A stretch of 7,557 nt of DNA from an uncultured Ruminococcus sp. GTDB lineage: Bacteria; Bacillota; Clostridia; Oscillospirales; Ruminococcaceae. The stretch is from the NCBI GenBank assembly GCA_946537565.1, contig CAMNFW010000100.1, positions 1 to 7,557 of the forward strand. The letters run 5' to 3'. The position numbers and the translations under genes are program-made. The notes beneath the pieces are model-generated. The model was not told where the DNA came from. It did no database searches and saw nothing but the letters and a program-made list of their open reading frames with translations. Shown in pieces: positions 1 to 5,247 of this stretch. Every line of letters begins with the position of its first letter. Within the stretch, counting starts at the first letter, position 1.

Positions 1-552
1 TTATTTTCCGAAGTATCTCTTGAGCAGACCTTCAAATGCTCTTCCGTGACGAGCTTCATCTCTTGCCATTTCGTGAACAGTGTCATGTATAGCGTCAAGA
101 TTCTGAGCCTTAGCTTTCTTTGCCAGCTGGAGCTTGCCTTCTGTAGCACCCTGCTCAGCAGCAATACGCATTTTCAGGTTTTCCTCTGTGGAATCTGTAA
201 GAACCTCACCAAGAAGCTCTGCAAACTTTGCAGCGTGCTCAGCCTCTTCAAAAGCTGCCTTCTCCCAGTAAGCGCCGATCTCTGGATAACCCTCTCTGTA
301 TGCAACTCTTGCCATTGCAAGATACATACCTACTTCTGTACACTCACCTGTGAAGTTTGAACGAAGACCTTCAATGATCTCCTGATCCTCAACTGCCTTT
401 GCAACTCCTACTTCATGCTCACAAGCATAAGCTGACTGCTCTTCCTTCTTCTCAATGAACTTTGAACCGGGTACTCCACAAACAGGACATTTCTCAGGGG
501 GTGCATCTCCCTCGTGAACGTATCCGCAAACGGGACATACATATGTTGCCAT
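1..552 (-). CDS. rbr: Reverse rubrerythrin (rubredoxin-diiron peroxidase), complete
   Basis: 183 residues, complete (TAA at 1-3). A rubredoxin-type iron site comes first (C6-x2-C9 and C22-x2-C25), followed by a ferritin-like four-helix diiron domain. Its likely ligands are E70, E103-x2-H106, E133 and E166-x2-H169. The order rubredoxin then diiron is the reverse of classical rubrerythrin and marks the clostridial 'reverse rubrerythrin' class. Members of that class act in the cytoplasm as the terminal part of an NAD(P)H-dependent peroxide/oxygen reductase chain in anaerobes. The ATG at 550-552 is preceded by a GGAAG site (566-562). The gene stands alone on this strand, 119 bp downstream of the NrdD-like gene, with its own candidate promoter and an FNR-like dyad upstream. 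The fold assignment is secure. Electron donor and preferred substrate cannot be read from the sequence. Confidence 0.95.
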   Translation of the reverse strand: MATYVCPVCGYVHEGDAPPEKCPVCGVPGSKFIEKKEEQSAYACEHEVGVAKAVEDQEIIEGLRSNFTGECTEVGMYLAMARVAYREGYPEIGAYWEKAAFEEAEHAAKFAELLGEVLTDSTEENLKMRIAAEQGATEGKLQLAKKAKAQNLDAIHDTVHEMARDEARHGRAFEGLLKRYFGK

Positions 553-582
553 AATTATTTACTTCCATTTTTATTATTCTGA

Positions 583-615
583 GCTATACGCTCTTTAAAA
601 CTTTTTCTTTGTCAA
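583..615 (-). promoter_or_regulatory. Possible rubrerythrin promoter (weak)
   Basis: On the minus strand there is a perfect TTGACA at 615-610. The best -10-like hexamer, TATAGC at 588-583, is 21 bp away, too far for a standard sigma-A promoter. The TATAGC lies inside a small GAGC-N5-GCTC dyad. An alternative -10 is TATTTG at 618-613, which would place the upstream FNR-like dyad near -40. The start site is therefore unresolved. Confidence 0.3.
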
Positions 616-638
616 ATATTCAGACTGTTCAGCATTTA

Positions 639-652
639 ATGATCTATATCAT
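639..652. promoter_or_regulatory. FNR/Crp-like dyad ATGAT-N4-ATCAT
   Basis: The inverted repeat ATGATctatATCAT lies between the NrdD-like gene and the rubrerythrin gene. Its spacing and TGAT...ATCA core match the classical FNR box TTGAT-N4-ATCAA; only the outermost base of each half differs. It is 87 bp upstream of the rubrerythrin start codon, and a Crp/Fnr regulator is encoded about 450 bp away. Function is inferred. Confidence 0.4.
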
Positions 653-671
653 ACAGATCCGGCTTAACAGA

Positions 672-944
672 TCAGACTGTATGCTTTACTCTGTCACGCT
701 CCTCTGCACGCTTTCCGTCATTGAAACGGTCAAGTGTACCAACGAGATAACCAGTAATTCTCCTGATGCGGTCAAAGGGAATATCTGCAAACTCATACTT
801 AAGATCAACGAATTCACCATCAGTCTTAACTGTCATCTCAGTTATTTGTCTGTCCTTGTATTTGTTCTTGCCATAGTCGATATAGGCATTTATCTCTTCC
901 TGTGGAAGCTCCTCGCCTATCACATTTACTTTAATATTGCTCAT
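672..944 (-). CDS. NrdD-like mini-protein (anaerobic ribonucleotide reductase C-terminal-like)
   Basis: 90 residues from the ATG at 942-944; a second ATG at 945-947 is also possible. An upstream in-frame GTG at 951-953 overlaps the GGAGG site and cannot be the start. Residues 59-88 (RITGY at 62-66, F74-N75, G77-K78, then E81-E82-R83-D84-R85) resemble the segment of class III ribonucleotide reductase NrdD with the pattern R-x-TGY ... WN-x-GK-x-x-E. Small clostridial proteins of this type are often annotated as anaerobic ribonucleoside-triphosphate reductase. It has no cysteines, so no zinc site, and no glycyl-radical motif or catalytic barrel, so it cannot be a reductase by itself. The N-terminal half (residues 1-55) is a short, charged, unrecognised domain. 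It is divergent from the Crp/Fnr gene across about 150 bp. Real gene: likely. Function: unknown. Confidence 0.8.
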   Translation of the reverse strand: MSNIKVNVIGEELPQEEINAYIDYGKNKYKDRQITEMTVKTDGEFVDLKYEFADIPFDRIRRITGYLVGTLDRFNDGKRAEERDRVKHTV

Positions 945-952
945 CATCAACA

Positions 953-957
953 CCTCC
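953..957 (-). promoter_or_regulatory. Ribosome binding site deciding the NrdD-like start
   Basis: GGAGG on the minus strand is 8 nt from the ATG at 944 and 5 nt from the ATG at 947. It overlaps the GTG at 953, which rules that longer start out. Confidence 0.85.
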
Positions 958-995
958 GGAATGCTATATCAAGAGATCATACGTCATATTAATAT

Positions 996-1018
996 AAATG
1001 ATACAAAAAATATCATTT
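996..1018. promoter_or_regulatory. AAATGATA-N7-TATCATTT inverted repeat in the divergent intergenic region
   Basis: Perfect 8-bp arms (996-1003 and 1011-1018) are separated by an A-rich 7-nt spacer. The repeat lies just upstream of the regulator's promoter and in the upstream region of the divergent NrdD-like gene. Further TGAT/ATCA half-sites occur at 968-972, 1034-1037 and 1049-1052. It could be an operator for the neighbouring regulator, but in DNA this AT-rich a short repeat can arise by chance. Confidence 0.35.
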
Positions 1019-1024
1019 TAACTC

Positions 1025-1053
1025 TTGACTTTTTGATATATTTATTGTATCAT
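1025..1053 (+). promoter_or_regulatory. Sigma-A promoter of the Crp/Fnr regulator gene
   Basis: TTGACT (-35, 1025-1030), a 17-bp spacer and TATCAT (-10, 1048-1053). Transcription would begin near 1060, leaving a leader of about 40 nt. That leader contains the perfect 16-bp palindrome at 1071-1086. Confidence 0.7.
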
Positions 1054-1070
1054 ATTAGTACAAAAAAATC

Positions 1071-1086
1071 TGTTGCAATTGCAACA
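1071..1086. promoter_or_regulatory. Perfect 16-bp palindrome TGTTGCAATTGCAACA, candidate autoregulatory operator
   Basis: The two TGTTGCAA/TTGCAACA halves are exactly self-complementary and abut the ribosome binding site of the regulator gene. Read as TGTTGC-N4-GCAACA, it has the half-site and spacer geometry of Crp/Fnr-family operators. Its place downstream of the promoter fits repression (roadblock or occlusion). Binding by the encoded protein is inferred. Confidence 0.5.
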
Positions 1087-1092
1087 AAGGAG
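1086..1092 (+). promoter_or_regulatory. Ribosome binding site deciding the Crp/Fnr start
   Basis: AAAGGAG lies 6 nt before the ATG at 1099. The open frame continues upstream to 937, but that part crosses the promoter, so 1099 is the true start. The first A is shared with the palindrome, so protein binding or folding there could affect translation. Confidence 0.85.
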
Positions 1093-1098
1093 AAAAAT

Positions 1099-1788
1099 AT
1101 GTTACCAGAAGATAACGTTCTTTTTAAAAATATAACTGCTGAAGACAGTAAGCGTATGATTAACTGCTTCAACGCTGAGATCAAAAAGTTCAGAGCCGGC
1201 AGCTGTATCACCGATTTTTCTGCTTCAGGTGATAAAATAGGAATCATACTTGACGGTTCGGCTGTTATGGTAAGATACGATATAAACGGTGTCAGAACTA
1301 TAGTTGAAAAGCTCGGCGAACAGAGTATTTTCGGCGAATTCTTTACATTTACCGGAACTAATCGAAATGCCGTCGAGATCGTCGCTGAAACTGACTGCGA
1401 TATCATTTATTTCAAACGTCAGGAAATTCTCAAACGCTGCGAAAAAGCCTGCAAATGCCATTCTATGGTAGTTGAAAATCTGCTCATGCTAATGTCTGAA
1501 CGCTCAATTGCATTAAGTGAAAGGATCGAAGTCCTCAGCCAGAGGACTATCGAGGAAAAACTTATCAGTTTCCTTCAGATCACCGCTGACAATACTCCCT
1601 CCGGTCAGACACCTGAGATCCCTTTCTCTACTACTGTTCTTTCAGATTACCTTTGCGTAAACAGAAGCGCTCTCCAGAGAGAAATTTCCAGGCTGAAAAA
1701 AGCCGGTATACTTAAGCTTAACAAGAGAAAGTTTATACTGCATCATTTTGATGATATAGGCGATTCTACCAATTTTACCAGCAATTGA
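1099..1788 (+). CDS. Crp/Fnr-family transcriptional regulator
   Basis: 229 residues, the usual length for the family. Residues about 10-112 form the cyclic-nucleotide-binding-like beta-roll, with the typical stretch 'GEQSIFGEFFTFTG' at 73-86. A long dimerisation helix follows at about 122-150. The C-terminal winged helix spans about 150-216, with a recognition helix around N188-R189-S190-A-L-Q-R194-E195. Aligned by eye with E. coli CRP, R180 and R185 are kept as R189 and R194, while E181 is replaced by S190. FNR's E-x-x-S-R is absent, so specificity should differ from both. The N-terminus lacks FNR's iron-sulfur cysteine cluster, but a C114-x3-C118-x-C120-H121 cluster sits at the start of the dimerisation helix. 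That pattern recurs in clostridial relatives and may sense redox state, metal or haem. The gene is divergent from the NrdD-like gene and near a rubrerythrin, so a redox or nitrosative stress role is plausible. The ligand is unknown. Confidence 0.92.
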   Translation: MLPEDNVLFKNITAEDSKRMINCFNAEIKKFRAGSCITDFSASGDKIGIILDGSAVMVRYDINGVRTIVEKLGEQSIFGEFFTFTGTNRNAVEIVAETDCDIIYFKRQEILKRCEKACKCHSMVVENLLMLMSERSIALSERIEVLSQRTIEEKLISFLQITADNTPSGQTPEIPFSTTVLSDYLCVNRSALQREISRLKKAGILKLNKRKFILHHFDDIGDSTNFTSN

Positions 1789-1803
1789 ATAATATTTATT
1801 TAT

Positions 1804-1832
1804 TTGACATATATTGTAAAATGTGGTATAAT
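1804..1832 (+). promoter_or_regulatory. Near-perfect sigma-A promoter of uppP
   Basis: TTGACA (1804-1809), a 17-bp spacer and TATAAT (1827-1832), with an extended -10 TGG at 1824-1826. It starts 15 bp after the regulator's stop. Transcription should start near 1839, giving a leader of about 44 nt. This is the strongest promoter in the window and implies high, largely constitutive expression. Confidence 0.92.
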
Positions 1833-1851
1833 ACACTTTAGTTAATTATAG

Positions 1852-1865
1852 TTCCTGTTTAGGAA
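1852..1865 (+). other. Small leader hairpin before the uppP ribosome site
   Basis: TTCCT-gttt-AGGAA is a 5-bp stem with a tetraloop, ending 4 nt before the AAAGGAAA ribosome site. It is too short to be a terminator. It may only shape the leader or protect the 5' end. Confidence 0.3.
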
Positions 1866-1882
1866 TATGAAAGGAAAGTGCA

Positions 1883-2797
1883 ATGGATTTTTTTGAATAC
1901 ATAAAAGCAGTGATACTCGGTATTGTTGAAGGTATAACTGAATGGCTGCCGATCAGCAGCACCGGTCATCTTATTCTTGTAGATGAATTTCTTAAACTCG
2001 ATCAGAATAAAGACTTTAAATCCATGTTTGATGTTGTAATTCAGCTCGGTGCAATTCTTGCAGTTGTAGTTATATTCTGGAAAAAACTCTTTCCCTTCGG
2101 AAAAAAAGATAATCCTGCTCCTCTCAGTGAAAGCGGATTCGGGCAGTATATTAAAAAGGATATTTTTATTATGTGGTTCAAGGTGCTTATTGCCTGTATA
2201 CCAGCTGCTGTGATCGGTCTTATCTTTGATGACTGGATAGATGAACACCTCTATAATCCCTGGGTAGTTGCAATTGCTCTTATCGTGTTTGGTATCGCTT
2301 TCATTGTCGTTGAAAACTGGAACAAAAACCGTGAACCTAAAATCAATACCATCGCTGAACTAACATACAATACAGCTCTTATTATCGGCGCATTTCAGGT
2401 GCTTGCAGCTGTATTTCCAGGTACATCACGTTCAGGTGCAACAATAGTCGGCGCATTGCTGATCGGAGTTTCCCGTACTGTTGCAGCTGAGTTTACATTC
2501 TATTTAGCTGTACCTGTAATGTTCGGTGCAAGTCTTCTTAAAATTGTAAAATATGACGGCGGCTTCACAAATGAACAGCTCGCAATTCTCATTATCGCAA
2601 TGACCGTAGCTTTTGTTGTTTCACTGTTTGTAATCAAGTTCCTCATGGGTTACATAAAGAAACATGACTTCAAGGTTTTCGGCTGGTATAGAATTGTTCT
2701 CGGTGTGCTTGTTCTGGCATACTTCATAATTGCAGGCTATAACAAAACTGATGAAAGTTTAACAGAAACAGTTTCTGCAATGCTCAATGTATTATAA
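1883..2797 (+). CDS. uppP: Undecaprenyl-diphosphatase UppP (BacA)
   Basis: 304 residues, slightly longer than the roughly 270 usual for the family. It is an integral membrane enzyme that dephosphorylates undecaprenyl diphosphate, recycling the lipid carrier for peptidoglycan and other wall polymers; it also gives bacitracin tolerance. The signature motifs are present: the E-x3-E site E16-G-I-T-E20 followed by S25-S26-T-G-H29, and P179-G-T-S-R183-S-G-A-T187. Hydrophobic helices fill the rest (about 45-65, 98-116, 126-143, 164-178, 188-222, 232-255 and 268-285). The extra length lies in a charged loop at about 66-93 and a polar C-terminal tail after about 286. The ATG at 1883 follows AAAGGAAA. 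It is monocistronic, with its own strong promoter and terminator. The lipid II-modifying operon nearby is convergent, not co-transcribed. Confidence 0.97.
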   Translation: MDFFEYIKAVILGIVEGITEWLPISSTGHLILVDEFLKLDQNKDFKSMFDVVIQLGAILAVVVIFWKKLFPFGKKDNPAPLSESGFGQYIKKDIFIMWFKVLIACIPAAVIGLIFDDWIDEHLYNPWVVAIALIVFGIAFIVVENWNKNREPKINTIAELTYNTALIIGAFQVLAAVFPGTSRSGATIVGALLIGVSRTVAAEFTFYLAVPVMFGASLLKIVKYDGGFTNEQLAILIIAMTVAFVVSLFVIKFLMGYIKKHDFKVFGWYRIVLGVLVLAYFIIAGYNKTDESLTETVSAMLNVL

Positions 2798-2803
2798 TAA
2801 TTC

Positions 2804-2833
2804 AGGCGGCTCATAGAAGCCGTCTTATTTTTT
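2804..2833 (+). terminator. Intrinsic terminator of uppP
   Basis: An 8-bp stem (2804-2811 with 2818-2825, one G-T pair, 6-nt loop) begins 7 nt after the uppP stop and is followed by tatttttt. Confidence 0.88.
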
Positions 2834-2982
2834 GCACAATTATTAAGTATGGTTTTTGTGCAGTTATACAAAGTTGAAAATAATATCGTCATTTTCGCCC
2901 TTTAAAATCACTATTATATAAAATCACGATAATATGTCAGATATGATTAACCAGAAGCATTGTTGTTCCCCATGATAACGCT

Positions 2983-3010
2983 TTGCTGATGAAATCCTCG
3001 TCATCAGCAA
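2983..3010. repeat. 10-bp perfect inverted repeat (stem-loop)
   Basis: TTGCTGATGA (2983-2992) and TCATCAGCAA (3001-3010) enclose an 8-nt loop, aatcctcg. No T-run follows on either strand, so it is not an intrinsic terminator. It is nested inside the 7-bp pairing TATGTCA/TGACATA (2933-2939 with 3020-3026), consistent with a larger RNA fold. Confidence 0.55.
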
Positions 3011-3060
3011 CTATAACTATGACATACTCTCTCCTATCCACTCATTAGCAGAGTGTGAAA

Positions 3061-3100
3061 ATCCGCACAGTGAGTCTCTGACACTGTGCGGATAGTTTTT
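3061..3100 (+). terminator. Strong 12-bp stem-loop with T-run, orphan terminator
   Basis: ATCCGCACAGTG (3061-3072) pairs perfectly with CACTGTGCGGAT (3082-3093) around a 9-nt loop, and is followed by agttttt. The GC-rich stem and T-run make it an intrinsic terminator on the plus strand. uppP already has its own terminator about 230 bp earlier, so this one either catches readthrough or ends an unannotated transcript. A shorter T-run on the minus side (from gaaaa at 3057-3061) could give weak activity in that direction. Confidence 0.65.
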
Positions 3101-3117
3101 GCCATAAGTTATATATT

Positions 3118-3155
3118 AAAAATCCGGCAGCATCTCTCAACACTGCCGGATTTTT
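3118..3155 (-). terminator. Terminator of the murT-gatD-muramidase operon
   Basis: AATCCGGCAG (3121-3130) pairs perfectly with CTGCCGGATT (3143-3152), extended by A/T pairs to 3118-3155, around a 12-nt loop. It begins immediately after the muramidase stop codon on the minus strand and ends in a T-run. The plus strand also has a long T-run after it, so it is probably bidirectional. Confidence 0.9.
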
Positions 3156-4487
3156 TTATTTGTCCAGTGATTCACTCATAAACTGTATATTCATATCAAC
3201 GTCTCCAGATATGCCGTCCATTCTTCCATATGCACTCGCCTGCCAGATCGCAAACTCTCCGTTATAATCTGTTTCGTCAACAAAATGTGCCAGCCATACT
3301 GCCCGTTCATTTCTGTTTTCCCAGAAATTGTTCAGGAAATTTTTGCTGCTGTAAAGCATTGCTTTGTAACCATTCTTTTCAAGCTCATCATAAAAAGCGT
3401 CAAAGATATTGTTCAGATCACGGATATTCATTCCGTACTCCTGAAAATGACCAAATTCTTCCCAGTCAAATACTACAGGAAAATCCAGTTCCTTTCCGTC
3501 AAGTATTTCCAGCATCCAGCGTGCCTGTTCACGGGCACCTTCCTCTGTATTTACTGTGGTATAAATATACACTCCTATATCAAGTCCGGCTGCTTCTGCT
3601 TTTTCCATATTCTGATAGTAATAATCATCAAGCTTGATCTCACCGTAATAATATCCCATTCGCATTATTACAAAATCACAGCCCTGATTCTTTACCTTTT
3701 CATAATCAACATTAGTCTGCCATGCTGATACGTCTATACCATATCTTACATTTTCATAAGGATTCGCTTCTATAAAATCCTGGAAGCTTACACGGGTATT
3801 ATTATCCTCAGGCATCGGTATCTCGTTCAGTACAAGTACTGTCAGATCCCAGGAGACACTGTTTCCGGAACTGTCAGTAACAGTTGCTGTTATCGGGTAA
3901 TCACCTACAGTATTTGTATCTACTTCACCTTCATACGTCAGCTTCGGGGCTCTGTCAAAATTGTCCGCATATCCGACTATTGAATCAAGATCAAATGCCG
4001 TTCCCTTTTTCACATAAGGCTCCCAGCCTGAATTCAGAATAACAGGTTCTGTTGTATCTACAACTCTATAGCTTATTTCCTGCTCATAGTTTTCGCCTTC
4101 ATAGCTGAATTTCACTTTAACTCTTTTTTCACCAAGCTCATCTGTATCAATAAGCTTATCCGCAGATTCAAGCTCTGCATTGGTGTCTATAAACAGATCT
4201 GCAACAGTTGTATAGCTGCTGGCTTCTATTTCATCGTAGGTCTCAAGTTCAACTCCAGAAGGGATCTCAGATGATTTTTTATTCTTAGTTGTGTCAGGAG
4301 CTTTAGTGGTGGAGGTGGATGTCTCAGCCGCTGTGGAAGAGGTTGAGGTTGAAGTAATGGAAGCTGTTGATGTTGTTATAGTTGCAACTGATGTTGACTC
4401 ACTGCTGCCGCCGGTAGTTCCGACACTTCCGCAGGATACAAGTGTGCAGGCAATAACAAATATTATAGTGCAAAAGATTTTTTTCAT
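3156..4487 (-). CDS. Lipoprotein GH25 muramidase (lysozyme-like) with Ig-like region
   Basis: 443 residues. A lipoprotein signal peptide (K2-K3, hydrophobic core, lipobox L16-V-S-C19) is followed by a Ser/Thr-rich linker at about 21-75, probably spanning the wall. Residues about 78-222 form one or two beta-rich, bacterial Ig-like (DUF5011-type) modules; 'GDYPITATVTDSSGN' at 195-209 is characteristic. The C-terminal GH25 domain (about 247-440) shows the hallmarks Y-G-I-D252-V-S-x-W256, the acidic motif D335-F-P-V-V-F-D341-W-E343 with the likely catalytic glutamate E343, and the closing G428-D-V-D431-x-N pattern. GH25 enzymes cut the MurNAc-GlcNAc bond of peptidoglycan. As an anchored lipoprotein it would remodel the cell's own wall outside the membrane. 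Its AAAGGA site lies in the 10-nt gap after the gatD stop, so it is the third gene of the murT-gatD operon. Confidence 0.93.
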   Translation of the reverse strand: MKKIFCTIIFVIACTLVSCGSVGTTGGSSESTSVATITTSTASITSTSTSSTAAETSTSTTKAPDTTKNKKSSEIPSGVELETYDEIEASSYTTVADLFIDTNAELESADKLIDTDELGEKRVKVKFSYEGENYEQEISYRVVDTTEPVILNSGWEPYVKKGTAFDLDSIVGYADNFDRAPKLTYEGEVDTNTVGDYPITATVTDSSGNSVSWDLTVLVLNEIPMPEDNNTRVSFQDFIEANPYENVRYGIDVSAWQTNVDYEKVKNQGCDFVIMRMGYYYGEIKLDDYYYQNMEKAEAAGLDIGVYIYTTVNTEEGAREQARWMLEILDGKELDFPVVFDWEEFGHFQEYGMNIRDLNNIFDAFYDELEKNGYKAMLYSSKNFLNNFWENRNERAVWLAHFVDETDYNGEFAIWQASAYGRMDGISGDVDMNIQFMSESLDK

Positions 4488-4497
4488 TATTATCCTT

Positions 4498-5247
4498 TCA
4501 TTTTTTATTTTTTATCAGCCGGTTTATCATTACCTTCCGGCATTCATTTTCCAGACTGTCATCAAGCTTTTTCAGCTTAACCTTCTCGTCTGAGTTTCTG
4601 CTCAGGCAATATGCTATCATGTAATCTGATATTTCAGGGTTTTTCGCAAGACATGGACCATGAAGATAAGTGGCAATAACATTTTTTTCAAAATATCCCT
4701 CAGCCTTGCTCTTTGAACAGTTGCCGTTACCGCACAGAACTTCACCAAAAGGCGTTTTAACGCCCTGAGTCTGACCGCCGTGATTTTCAAAACCTACAAC
4801 ATCTACTGTTCTGCCGGTAAACTTTGTCCTTACCACGATATTGCCTATACATCTTAGTCTGCGGCTGGAAGGTGCGATCGTGAAATAGTCAAAAAGTCCA
4901 AGTCCAGGTATATCATTTCCGTCTGCATCACGGTAATACTTTCCCATAAGCTGATATCCGCCGCAGATCAGAAACAGAAAAACTCCGCTGCTGTAAGCTT
5001 TCTTGATATCATTCTTGTACTTTATCAGATCTTCAGAGATATGCTGTTGTTCAAGATCAGCTCCGCCGCCGATATATATAAGATCGTAGCTGCTGAAATC
5101 AGGTGCTTTATCTCCCACTGTATAAGCAGTTACCTGACAGTCTATACCACGCTTCTGGCATCTGTATTTTATTATCTCCATATTTCCGCTGTCACCGTAA
5201 AGATCGAGCATATCCGCATACATATGAAGTATCTTAATCGTTTTCAT
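4498..5247 (-). CDS. gatD: Lipid II isoglutaminyl synthase, glutamine amidotransferase subunit GatD
   Basis: 249 residues, a CobB/CobQ-type class I glutamine amidotransferase. The nucleophile motif L-I-C95-G-G-Y-Q is present. H196 (Y-L-H-G-P) is the likely partner; the S. aureus equivalents are, from memory, C94 and H189. The glycine-rich 'YIGGGADLEQ' at 58-67 and 'FENHGGQT' at 153-160 also fit GatD. It hydrolyses glutamine and passes ammonia to MurT, which converts the alpha-carboxyl of D-Glu in the lipid II stem to an amide in the cytoplasm. The ATG at 5247 lies inside the murT end (14-bp overlap), with GGAGG at 5260-5256, so the two are translationally coupled, as expected for a 1:1 complex. 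Cobyric acid synthase is ruled out by the short single-domain length and the MurT neighbour. Confidence 0.95.
   Translation of the reverse strand: MKTIKILHMYADMLDLYGDSGNMEIIKYRCQKRGIDCQVTAYTVGDKAPDFSSYDLIYIGGGADLEQQHISEDLIKYKNDIKKAYSSGVFLFLICGGYQLMGKYYRDADGNDIPGLGLFDYFTIAPSSRRLRCIGNIVVRTKFTGRTVDVVGFENHGGQTQGVKTPFGEVLCGNGNCSKSKAEGYFEKNVIATYLHGPCLAKNPEISDYMIAYCLSRNSDEKVKLKKLDDSLENECRKVMINRLIKNKK

Larger units (their letters stand above)
2833..3117. other. Gene-free, structure-rich intergenic region
   Basis: No convincing coding sequence lies between the uppP terminator and the convergent muramidase terminator. The stretch contains several inverted repeats: 2833-2839/2856-2862 (7 bp), 2884-2889/2926-2931 (6 bp), 2933-2939/3020-3026 (7 bp, enclosing the next), 2983-2992/3001-3010 (10 bp perfect) and 3061-3072/3082-3093 (12 bp perfect). 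The left third (2863-2935) is AT-rich with TATAAA- and GATAAT-like elements, but I could not find a well-spaced -35. It may encode a small structured RNA on the plus strand ending near 3100. A decayed repeat or gene remnant is the alternative. Confidence 0.4.

Noticed and set aside
621..680. CAGACTGT direct repeat at 621-628 and 673-680
   Set aside because: Eight bases only; one copy overlaps the NrdD-like stop codon and no mobile element or target-site structure lies between.
937..1098. An N-terminal extension of the Crp/Fnr frame starting at 937
   Set aside because: It runs through the gene's own promoter and the divergent gene's ribosome site. The AAAGGAG before the ATG at 1099 and normal family length support the shorter protein.
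2263..2277. A second copy of the palindrome core (GTTGCAATTGC) inside uppP
   Set aside because: It is only 11 bp of the 16, breaks the dyad, and is explained by codons for Val-Ala-Ile-Ala in a membrane helix.
2942..3043. A 33-codon minus-strand frame (GTG at 3041-3043) reading ...VIVIVADDEDFISKALSWGTTMLLVNHI
   Set aside because: It looks protein-like but is very short, has no ATG, is preceded directly by a stop and lacks a clear ribosome site. The perfect inverted repeat at 2983-3010 falls inside it. It could be a remnant of a lost gene, but I recognise no family.
4291..4420. Repetitive plus-strand frame opposite the muramidase linker
   Set aside because: It is the complement of the Ser/Thr-rich linker codons of the lipoprotein; low complexity explains the open frame.
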